The notes beneath the pieces are model-generated. The model had not been told where the DNA came from, ran no database searches, and worked only from the letters and a program-made list of their open reading frames with translations. From the NCBI GenBank assembly GCA_022453515.1, contig JAJNNY010000010.1, positions 62,001 to 126,000 on the forward strand: a stretch of 64,000 nucleotides of DNA. Direction: 5' to 3'. Both the position numbers and the translations under genes were made by a program. Source of the stretch: Astrocystis sublimbata (Eukaryota > Ascomycota > Sordariomycetes > Xylariales > Xylariaceae). The first letter of the stretch is position 1. Every line of letters starts with the position of its first letter. Positions 55,203-64,000 of this stretch are shown here, in pieces.

Positions 55203-58125
55203 ATGCGACCCCTACGACCCTCGCAAACTGCTCGCTATACGTACGACGGCGACGATCACGAAGCACAGCAAGCTGCAAAGGGGCCTGGAACGGAAAGACC
55301 AGGGCCGCTCACTACCGGTATATCAACAGCTATACCCGGGACGAAACGCGCCACATGCTCTCAGTGCAGAGTACGGAAGGTCCGCTGTGATGGACGCGAC
55401 GGTTTCTGCCAGAACTGCGACCGCCTGGGCTTCGAATGTTCATTTCAGCAATCGCCGAGCAGATCCCCGGCGCGATATGGCCTCAAAGCCCCCGAGCGCC
55501 GAAGGCGCTTGCGGGCCTGCATCCCCTGCCATCTGCGGAAGACGCGCTGCCAAGGGGAGCTGCCCGCCTGTTCAAATTGCGTGCGCAGGTCGAGGGAGTG
55601 CACGTATCCAGGCGGCCTACCAGACGCCGCAGTCGCCCCTGAACTCGCCGGTGCGGTTGCGAATAGTGACCGATCGTCAGCGTCAGGTACCCCCAGCCGG
55701 GAGGCGCCAGCACAGCAGAAACCCATTCTTGCGCCCAGATCCCAATTACCACCGCCTGATGGAGGTGTGAGAGCGGCAGAAAAGGTCGCCGGAACTTCAT
55801 TGCCCGGCATTACTACCGCCTTGGAGCTTATAGACGGCTACTTCGACTACTTGTATCCTCTGCCTTCGTTTGCTTTCCTCCATAAGGCGACTGTCATTCG
55901 ACGATGCCAAGACGGTGCTCTGAACGAGTCGCTGGGGCTTGCCATCTGTGCCGTCACGTCACTGCACCTTCAACATGCCTCGCTCGACCATGCGACATGG
56001 TATGTATCAAAGCCTGCGGTGCCAGATACTTTGGTCCCATTGTGTCGCTTGATATAGCACTTTCTACCATATCGAGGTTGGAAATCTCGACTGACATGTT
56101 TTGATGTGCGCAGGGCGCAGGACGCCGAGAAGCGGATCCTACAGAAGATTAACCGTCCGTCCATATTCCATCTGCAAGCACTTCTTTTGGTAATTCGATA
56201 TCGCATCGAAAGTGGCGAGTTTCCTAATGCTTTCGTAAGTAGATATATGCAGTGAGGTTTTGAGCAATTATTGTACGCTGCAAGTGTCGAATCTAGCTTT
56301 TTTTTTCCCCCATAAGTACAATGATACTGTGGAATCTCAAACCAACACTGGCTAAACAGCATGCCGTAGATGCTCGCTGGTCTGGCGGCACGGATGGCCG
56401 TCGCACTACGGCTCAACTACGAGCGCTCCGAGCTCGCCTTTGTGGCCCAAGAGGCGCGGCGTCGGCTTTTCTGGGCGCTCTACCTCCTCGACGACAACTT
56501 CTGCGTCGGCCTTCGCGAATTCGAGCTCTGCCCAGAAGAAATTATCCATCTTCAACTGCCTTGTCGAGAAGAGATCTTCGAAACCGGGCAGCATTGCCAG
56601 ACTGGGCTCTTGAGGGCAAGCGCTTCCGATGATGTTGTTGCAATGGGGTTGCGTGGCGCTTTTATACGCGTCACGGCGACAAGACGGGCGATCATGAGGT
56701 GTGTGTGTGTCTTGTTTCCCAATCGCCCCTGAGCCGCGAGGAGGCCATATCTTATTAAAGGAATCACATAGACTCCACCGACGCGTTGGTCTGGGCGAAG
56801 AGGCTCCTTGGACTATCGGAGGTCGCATTCGACAGCTTGAGCAGGAACTGGTCAGTTTGCGAACTGCTCTCGCCCCAGAAAATCAATATTCGGTGTCGAA
56901 TCTCCTTTCTTGCGACTGGCCTGCTCAATTTGTGATGCTGCATGGTAAGTCATTCGCAGTACCCTCTCAGGAGAGCATATACCCCATCCAAATGAAATAC
57001 CGATACTGAACCAACCCCAACCCAACAGTATCGTACTACCAGTGCCATTGCGACTTGTATCGTATGTTCCTCAACGGCTATAGCGAGGCCGCCCCATCTG
57101 TGCTTCTCGCAAGCATCCGCAGCGAGGATCGCTTTCCCAGTACGTTGAAAGCAACATGAATCTGAAAGCTTGACTCCTCATGGAGATCTCCTGTTCTTGC
57201 GCCCCAGATATGCCGCCACCCGAAAATATCAGCTACTTACAATACGACACCAAGTGCAAGCCAGATGCCTAGAGAATGCCGAGAGCATAATCCAAGTCCT
57301 AGATGACTTCCTCACACACCACACCCGCCTCGGCCGAGGCCGCAGTTATCGGCTCCTCCTTGAACGCGACGTCGCTGTCTGCGGATTCGAAGCCGCCCGA
57401 CTCCTGATGTTCGGCGCGCGTCTTCCCTGCGCCACCTCGACGTTTGAAGCGGCGATCCACAAAGTACATGCGGTTTCTCTTCGCTTGATATCCGACTTCT
57501 TCCCGCACTCGGCATCGACGCAAGCCATTGTCAGTCAATTTTATCAAAACAAAATGCACGACTAAGCTAATCCACCAACCCACCCCAGAAAACAGCCCTC
57601 GAGAAGCTCACAGCAAGCTACACACAGCGCATAGCGCAGCAGCTCGTCTCCGTCTCTATCTCCTCTCACACGGCAGCGCATACACCAGACACACCCATAC
57701 CAACAGCAGCAACACCAATGTCGCGAGAACCTCTCGCGGTGCCCGACCTAATAGCCCCGTCGTCCTCTACCAAAATCTCGCAGTACGCCAACTCGCGCCA
57801 GCGACTATCCGTGCAGAGTTTGCTCCTGCAATCCGATTTTGCAGACGACAGCGCCGAGATCGCGGGGCCCTCTTCGTATCACCAGCAGCAGTCGCAGCAG
57901 ACGACGTACCCATCTACCCAACAAACCATCAACATTCCACCGGTTACATATGCGCCCAAGGCCCTGAACATGAGCATGGGCATGGGCATGGGCATGGGCA
58001 CAGACGCGCCGATCGATGCGCTTCGAGAGGACGCGGGACTCATATTCAACCCATGGATGGGCTTTAGCGGGACGGAGGATCTCTACGGGCTACTGGGGGT
58101 CGAGGGTCTGAGCGAAGAATACTGA
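55203..58125 (+). CDS. Transcription factor with two tandem Zn2Cys6 clusters (7 exons)
   Basis: Proposed exons are 55203-55999, 56114-56234, 56370-56698, 56772-56944, 57029-57139, about 57255-57528 and 57589-58125. The first cluster is CSQCRVRKVRCDGRDGFC followed by QNCDRLGFEC; the second, about 25 residues later, is CIPCHLRKTRCQGELPAC followed by SNCVRRSREC. Both have complete C-x2-C-x6-C-x6-C-x2-C-x6-C spacing. A fungal-specific transcription-factor middle region follows (ELIDGYFDYLYPLPSFAFLH, RMAVALRLNYERSE, RRRLFWALYLLDDNF, YYQCHCDLYRMFLNGYSE). The acidic/Gln-rich C-terminus includes a Met-Gly repeat (MSMGMGMGMG). The acceptor before exon 6 is uncertain (57255 or 57261). It is the only regulator near the UstYa genes and a plausible cluster activator (inference). 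Confidence 0.85.
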
Positions 58126-58503
58126 GTACAAAACGGGCACGCAGATTAAGCACTCGAGCGCTGGGTAAAAACTAAACAATTATCAATAACATGATCACTT
58201 ATGAAATTCTTTTCATATCCCCGCAACATGTTTTGAATGTAACATGCATGATTGTCATAAATTCTAGATAGTAACCAATGCCTCCTAAAACTACCTGACC
58301 AATGCTATGGGTATAACCTATGTGGGAAGTGATAAACCGACTCCCATTGGAGGTGAACAAAAAAGCGCTTGACATAGGAAAATGCCACTCGTTTACCCTG
58401 TGATGCTTTCTTCAATGACATGCTGTGGATGAGACCATCTAGGTCTTTTGGTTGGAGAAAGAGACCCTCTAATGAACGAGAAGCCCTCGAATGTCGGCAA
58501 TGA
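58126..58503. other. Intergenic between convergent genes
   Basis: 3' flanks of the transcription factor and the lipase. No coding signal. Confidence 0.5.
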
Positions 58504-60900
58504 TCATGTTTCCGAGGTCCGGTCCTCAGAGGGTGATACGTCGCCATCACAAGGATCCGACAACCGATACAGCGAGTCCGAAACATCGCCTGAATGACTT
58601 TCGATATCAGCATCCGAAGCGCTCGTCCCGAAATGTTCGTCTTTCTCGAGGTTTGATGGGGGCGAGGTCAGCGATGCGGTTTCGAAAGCGTGTGCGGTGC
58701 CCTTTTCTGCGGCCTTGGCGAATGCGGGCAGGTGCGCGGGTATGCTGCTTCTCTTAGGCGGGAGAATCCCCAGATCATTGGTTGCAAATTGCGTCACCGG
58801 CCGCGAGAAATCAAATGATTCATTTTCGAAATTAAAAGCTGACGCAGGACCTGTTAATGGGCTGCTGATGAGTCCATGGTGCTTCGGAAGCTTCTTCAGC
58901 CTCAAGCCAGGTTTCCTCCGAGGATGGCGCATTGTGATTTCGAGCCGTTCGTCATCATCCGAGTCGCCTTCCATGGCGCTATACGGCGATCCATAGGCAG
59001 GCCCTTGCAGCTGGGGGAACAGGAGGTTGCTGCCGCTTGACCTTCGATGACGATTTTTCGACATTTTCTTGAGCAGCGCTTCTTCGTGCGTAGGCAATGC
59101 AAGGAATGATCCGTTGTTGCCTTGGTTTCTATCTGATCGTGGACATGTCGCCATCCTTCGCAGGTTTACCTGGCTTTTACTAAAAACAACACGTGCACGC
59201 AGTGCATGAACGGCACGATCCAAGGCAAGCTCGATCGCGCATCGGTCCCATACCCGAGACAGCTTGGGCCAAGTGGCGCGCTCCCCTAACAGACATGAGC
59301 GCGTCATGAACTCGACTGTTGGGTTTTTCAAAACCATTGGAAGATCATAAACACCAATGGCCGGTAAGATGTTGATGTCACCCGAGTACCTTTGACTCAG
59401 GATTGACCGAAGCTTGGTGACCAGGTTGGGGAATACTCCAATTTCGGCCATGACTTGCATCCTGTGTAATGCTTCGGCCTTAGCAAGTGAGGTTATAGTA
59501 CGCAGCCAATCAGACTCCTCCTTGTAAATGATGGAGTGGTGGCTGTCGGCGGGGCACGGCGTATCATCCTTCACCAGAAAAGGGACGACATGAGGGTTCA
59601 CCTGGGACACGATGAAATGATTGACGTTGAACATCTCAGAAAGCCTGGTCATGGGAAGATCGTTGTCCACGGAGCCATCAATCCACACCTGTGGTGTTGG
59701 ATTCCAAGGGCTGTGCTCCCCGGTTATTGGGTTCTTTACGAGCAGTGCGCCGGCGCTGAACACGATCGGGACCGAGCAAGAGGCGGCAACAGCAGACCAA
59801 ATCATGACGTTCGGCGCCGTGACATAATTGAGTAGCCGGGGTAGCTCATATATGGATGCGGTAGAGACGCATATGTTGCATATCCGCCTGGTGCGATTGT
59901 ATGCCTCCTGGAAGGTGATATCACCGAGCAGTTCGCGCATGACGCGGGTCAGGTGTTTGATGTCGGACCAATTTCCCTCGGTTAGCAATCTACGAAGGTG
60001 ATCGAGAATACCATCCTCGTTACCCTTTTCCTCGAAGACGGCCAGATCACCATGAGGAAATTGCTCGATAACCTCGGGCATCTCGTCGTCCGTCTTGGCG
60101 CAAAATACGGCGCACACGATGGAGCCGGCCGATGCGCCCGAGATAATACGTGGGAGTAATTTGGCCTCAAACAAGGCTTTGAGAACGCCAATGTGTGTCA
60201 TGCCGAAGGTACCACCGCCGCTTAACAGAAGGGCACTCCGACCGAAGCTCTGACGAGCATACAACATGGCGTCCAAAAGATCGCGAGGCCCGAAATGGTC
60301 ATCGTCGTGGCCGTGCAAGTAGGGCGTCCTGCGCTCGACAAGGGTATTGATGGTCTCGATGGCGGAATCGACGTACCGCTCGATCAGTTTCTTGGTGCCA
60401 CGGTACGTGTGACGGTAGAGGTCGATATTGCCCATGCCACCTAGATCACGCGACAGGGCGGTTCTGACGAGGTGCATCATGGCGCGGGTATCGCCGGCTC
60501 TCCGGGCCTCGTCGAGGTCTCTCAGGCGCGCTTCGAGGATTTCCGGATTGTAGTCCCCAACTGACGCGTCAACCTTCCACTCTTCGTTGCCCTCGAGAAT
60601 GTCAAGCTCTTCAGCCGCAGCATCCCACTGGTTTCTGGACTCGGCACTGTGCATGCGGGCGAGGAGAACGTGGCGGCGCTCATCGCGGTACCTCCTCTCC
60701 TCGCGTTCGCAGTGGGTCAGGCCATCCTTCAGGTACAAGAGGCTGTCGACGGCCCTCGATACAGACGAGGCAACCGATGGTTGGGATCGCGAATACGCGA
60801 CGTCAACGGATGGCTTCTTGTGGTGTCTGCGGCCTTTCGGTTCGGGTGGAGCGGCGCGGATCGGAGGCAAAGACGGAAGGAAACTCAGCAAGAAAGTCAT
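58504..60900 (-). CDS. Patatin-like triacylglycerol lipase, Tgl4/Tgl5 type
   Basis: Intronless, 798 aa from the ATG at 60900 (a TTG six codons upstream only extends the open frame). Tgl4/5 lipases work on lipid droplets, cleaving triacylglycerol and acylating lysophospholipids. The N-terminal DUF3336 region spans about residues 55-200 (WDAAAEELDILEGNEEWK, LVRTALSRDLGGMGNIDLYR). The patatin core has the glycine-rich oxyanion loop LLLSGGGTFGMTHIGVLKAL, the nucleophile motif IISGASAGSIVCAVF (GxSxG), and the Asp of the dyad in WIDGSVDNDLPMTRL followed by NVNHFIVSQVNPHVVPFL. The C-terminal 200 residues are disordered and Ser/Pro-rich, a likely phosphoregulation region. A TTGCAG before the ATG suggests a 5' UTR intron. 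Confidence 0.93.
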   Translation of the reverse strand: MTFLLSFLPSLPPIRAAPPEPKGRRHHKKPSVDVAYSRSQPSVASSVSRAVDSLLYLKDGLTHCEREERRYRDERRHVLLARMHSAESRNQWDAAAEELDILEGNEEWKVDASVGDYNPEILEARLRDLDEARRAGDTRAMMHLVRTALSRDLGGMGNIDLYRHTYRGTKKLIERYVDSAIETINTLVERRTPYLHGHDDDHFGPRDLLDAMLYARQSFGRSALLLSGGGTFGMTHIGVLKALFEAKLLPRIISGASAGSIVCAVFCAKTDDEMPEVIEQFPHGDLAVFEEKGNEDGILDHLRRLLTEGNWSDIKHLTRVMRELLGDITFQEAYNRTRRICNICVSTASIYELPRLLNYVTAPNVMIWSAVAASCSVPIVFSAGALLVKNPITGEHSPWNPTPQVWIDGSVDNDLPMTRLSEMFNVNHFIVSQVNPHVVPFLVKDDTPCPADSHHSIIYKEESDWLRTITSLAKAEALHRMQVMAEIGVFPNLVTKLRSILSQRYSGDINILPAIGVYDLPMVLKNPTVEFMTRSCLLGERATWPKLSRVWDRCAIELALDRAVHALRARVVFSKSQVNLRRMATCPRSDRNQGNNGSFLALPTHEEALLKKMSKNRHRRSSGSNLLFPQLQGPAYGSPYSAMEGDSDDDERLEITMRHPRRKPGLRLKKLPKHHGLISSPLTGPASAFNFENESFDFSRPVTQFATNDLGILPPKRSSIPAHLPAFAKAAEKGTAHAFETASLTSPPSNLEKDEHFGTSASDADIESHSGDVSDSLYRLSDPCDGDVSPSEDRTSET

Positions 60901-62628
60901 GGCGTTTCGTTGCTGCAAGAGAGGTCAGGAGATGGTAGTGCCCTCCCCCCCTTTTGTCGTGAGCCGTAGAAACTGGTGCACAGCAACTTTACGTGGCAGA
61001 CAGTGCCATGCAGTTGAAGAGGCGCAAGTGACAATGATGCCGCGCCGTGCAACGATGAGCTAGAAATGCAGGTTCGAACAGTGATATAGGTATTCGTGTA
61101 TTCGTGTACTCGTGATATTACTTCTCAAACGTCGCCCGTGATGGTGGATGGAACAAGCAAGGCCCGAGAAGTGCAGCTAATGAGTGATGTAAGAAAGATG
61201 ATGCTGACTGACTACAGGCACAGGCACAGGCACAGGTACATATCGTCCCAAGAGAAGGCGGTCAAGGAACGTCACCCAGGTGCTGAAGGCAGAGACGAGA
61301 CAAGAGCGAGGAGAAGGACGAAGAAGAGCAAGGTGCGACTTGCGTACCACCCGAGCCACCTGCATTGTTCAAACGGCGCAGGCGATGTCGCAGGCGTGAT
61401 CTTCACTTTATGGGCAACAAAAGGCCGGCGCAAAGCCGGCGCTGTACATGTGCCCACGCGCGCCCCAGACGAAATGGCGGTGGGAGCCTATCGGGTCGTC
61501 AGCTGGTACCAAGATGCATGCCGGTGCAGTGCAGTGTGTGGTGCAGTGTGCAGGGGAGGGGGGGGATGGAGGGGGCGGATGGAGCCCGGGATTCTCCCAG
61601 AAACACGCGGAGCCTGCGAAGAGGCTAGAGACATTTTCAGCTGGGGCGAGAGCGCAGCAATGCCAAAAGGGGCAGTAGTGGCAGGGGGGGTTGCAGTACA
61701 TGCAGAGCGGGGGCGGGGGAAGGGTATGGGGGAGTGCGGGAGAATGGGGGACGAGGGGGGGGGGGGGCATGGGGGGGTCCTTGCCATGACACATGACATG
61801 TGCACACGAAGAAGAATCCAATACCTTAGAACATCTGCGTAGCGCGGCTGGTCGCGATCTAGGTAACTAGTCCATGCAGTAGACTTTTTTCTTTCCACAC
61901 ACCATGGGCACCCATCATGCCATCTTGGCTAATCTAGCATGCCTAGGCGACAAGAGGCGCAGTGCACAGCAACCCGAGAATAATAGCGTGTGCTCCAACT
62001 CTGCCAGCAGATACCAACGTAATTTCAGATAAGAAGACGGTGTGCAGATACTCGATCTGGATAATGTGACGCATCTCCGGCTGCTGGCTCTGCGGGTTCC
62101 GGATCATGACCTCATGTAAAGGGTGTAGGTGTAGGTGTAGGGTACGTGCAGCGTGGCATCCGCTGGCATCCGCTGTTGGGTAATGCCAGGTCATGCGACC
62201 AGGAATGCGATCATGACGAATACGATTCAGTCGCGCCGACAAAAGCTGTAAGCCACCCACGCTAATTTGTCTTTCCACGCGACCGATAAAGCCACGCTGG
62301 ATGCTGCGAGATGCCTATTCGAGGCCATCCACGCCCACCTAGCCCCGAGTTTCAGATTCATGTCTTGGGTGTCGTGGCTACCGACGGGCCATGCATCCTT
62401 GAACTTCTAACCAGCATTCCCTTTTGGTGAAACCGAGACAAGTGGGCGTTATGCTTATGTCATTGAGATCTACCAAGGCCTGTCGGGTTGCTCCGGATCT
62501 TATGTGACGAGATCTACCGTACATGATCAAGATATTACGAACATATCCGGGCTTCGTAGAACATCCAACTTGGCGAGTGCCCTCCTTCGATGCCTTTCGT
62601 ACGCTGACACTCGCGCACGTGCACACAT
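60901..62628. other. Intergenic with G-rich tract
   Basis: Lipase promoter region. It contains a (GGCACA)n run at about 61216-61236, a strongly G-rich plus strand from 61550 to 61780 including about 13 consecutive G at 61755-61767, and a (GGTGTA)n run at 62122-62141. The 248-codon frame at 61096-61842 follows this skewed composition and is not called. Confidence 0.55.
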
Positions 62629-63986
62629 CTAACCATCCGAGGTCGTTTTGTTGTTGCAGCAATCGACACCTCTAGCGACGGTGTTAGGGACTTGTTGTTT
62701 TTGCATGCCCATATCATTTTGAATGAGTTCGGAGGTGAATGTGCTTATAGTGTCTCTCACTGCCCCAACTACATATTAGAGCATTTTTATTAAGAAGGGT
62801 AACATTGAGAGGGGAGGATCTCTCGAAGACTCACGTTTATAATATACACCCTCTTCTACCCAAAAGTGTCCTGCGCCAGATACTGCAACACAGCGGAACT
62901 GCGACGCACCGGCTCCACTGAGCTGCCGCGTCCACTCGCGCATCTTCTTGTGGTTGATGAAACTGTCCTGATCGCCATAGACAACCAGCGTCGGATTCGA
63001 TGTGAACATCGCCCCGTCCAGAGAAATCGACCCCCCGGGTGAGAAGGACATAGTAACCAATCTCGTCACAAGGCCAACAGGTGGCGAAATAGCCAGGTAG
63101 GCGCTCCGAAATGAGATATCACCCTGGACTGGTTGTAGGCAATCTCGTGCTTTATCGTCGCATCCGCTTCCGTTAGAACTCCAGCTAGATGGTTTTCTGT
63201 TCACCAACGGCGCACACGAGAGGAGCCTTTTCACGCCATCTTTGATACACTCTTCACGGTGACTGTCTGGTATCAGTTGCTCGTCACGGCTCACACGCGA
63301 AAATACTTCCTCTCCTCCAACACCTGCGCCCTGACATGTATGCGAAGAATCAGGGCTAGCAAACTCATGCATATGCGCCTCAGCGAGATGTTGTGCACGG
63401 AGTCGGATGTCCGCTTCGGCTGTATGCAACGCTGGCGTCGCGAAGTAAGATAACATCGTGTCCAGCGGCGGAAGCCGGGTCGCAATCATGGCTCCGTAGG
63501 AATAGCCCGCCAGAAGCATGGCCCCCGGCACCTCCCCTTGCAGGTGGCGGGAGAGTAAAGGGTCTTTGCTGAGGTGGTGAACATAGCAGGCCAGAAACCC
63601 TACGACGGAGACGTAGTCGGCCTGCTCAGGCCTCGAGGTCCAGGACGTGCGACCAGTTTTTCCCGCGCCTCTATTTGGTTGAAGTGAGCAAAAGTTCATG
63701 AAGGTCTGGGTGCTGTGAGACGAGCCCGCCATACGGACCTAAAGTTAAATGTGACAACGAGAAAACCAAGCTGCAATAGCGTGCCGGCAGCGACATCAAC
63801 TATGGGGTCATCGAAGCACCCGCCCATTGGCGCGTAAGGATGGGCGACGACAGCCGCATGCCCCAGCCATTGCACATCAGTACGTGAGGGATCACGCAGA
63901 TATGATGGGTGGTAGATACGACAATCCAACTGGGTGCTGTCGTGAACGCTCGGGAGCGTGATACTCAAGCAAGGTCGCGGAAGCAT
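62629..63986 (-). CDS. Alpha/beta-hydrolase fold protein (3 exons)
   Basis: Exons on the minus strand are 63986-63739, 63670-62835 and 62768-62629, for 407 aa. The first join gives VVTFNFRGAGKTGRTSWTSR, the strand-loop typical of this hydrolase group. The nucleophile elbow is MLLAGYSYGAMIATRL (Ser in GYSYG), the acidic residue is in LVVYGDQDSFINHKKMREW, and the His is in AVSGAGHFWVEEG, so the triad is complete. The third exon adds a helix LGAVRDTISTFTSELIQ after a GTGAGT donor; without splicing, the frame would end at 62776 with an unrelated tail. About 80 extra residues sit between the nucleophile and acid segments (cap region). The N-terminus (CRIYHPS, then AAVVAHPYAPMGGCFDD) is well formed. 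No signal peptide; substrate unknown. Confidence 0.85.
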
Positions 63987-64000
63987 GTCTGAGTGGACTG

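Noticed and set aside
58491..61063. Plus-strand frames over the lipase gene
   Set aside because: All are shadows of the 798-aa patatin lipase on the minus strand.
61096..61842. 248-codon open frame on the plus strand, with long antisense frames
   Set aside because: It lies in a strongly G-rich tract that removes stop codons on both strands. The product is Gly/Arg/Ala-rich with no motif.

Overview
The window is nuclear DNA of a filamentous ascomycete, most likely a sordariomycete and possibly Hypocreales (inference). Protein-coding genes carry short introns of about 45-130 bp with GTNNGT-type donors. Fungal-only families are present: DUF3716, DUF3176, UstYa/DUF3328, Zn2Cys6 regulators, WSC domains and GPR1/FUN34-type transporters. 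Intergenic DNA is dotted with CCTAGGTA-like palindromes. I see no rRNA, no CRISPR array, no intact transposon and no convincing tRNA. Exon joins were built by hand from splice motifs, reading frame and family conservation, so each is a model.

Left part (0-8.8 kb): a peroxisomal D-amino-acid oxidase and a peroxisomal acyl-CoA dehydrogenase lie tail to tail. They are followed by a DUF3716 gene, a decayed second copy of the dehydrogenase 5' end, a small single-pass membrane protein and a small secreted protein.

Housekeeping core (8.8-32.8 kb): mdm12 (ERMES), fab1 (PtdIns3P 5-kinase), an unrecognised low-complexity protein, a mitochondrial BolA, an ACSF3-like acyl/malonyl-CoA synthetase with an unusual insert, eIF4E, a 2OG-Fe(II) oxygenase and a family-16 methyltransferase.

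Secreted/accessory part (33-43 kb): a divergent GH6 glucanase, a DUF3176 membrane protein, and a secreted alpha/beta hydrolase carrying two WSC and five PAN/apple-like repeats.

Accessory cluster (44.5-58.1 kb): an acetate-type transporter, a TIGR04076 protein, an aldo/keto reductase with a long unexplained N-terminus, two UstYa-family (DUF3328) proteins, two small secreted proteins (one with an in-frame stop) and a transcription factor with two tandem Zn2Cys6 fingers. This is the best candidate for an undescribed system: a small UstYa-type natural-product or RiPP-like locus without a recognisable PKS or NRPS.

Right end (58.5-64 kb): a Tgl4/5-type patatin triacylglycerol lipase, a G-rich intergenic tract and an alpha/beta hydrolase.
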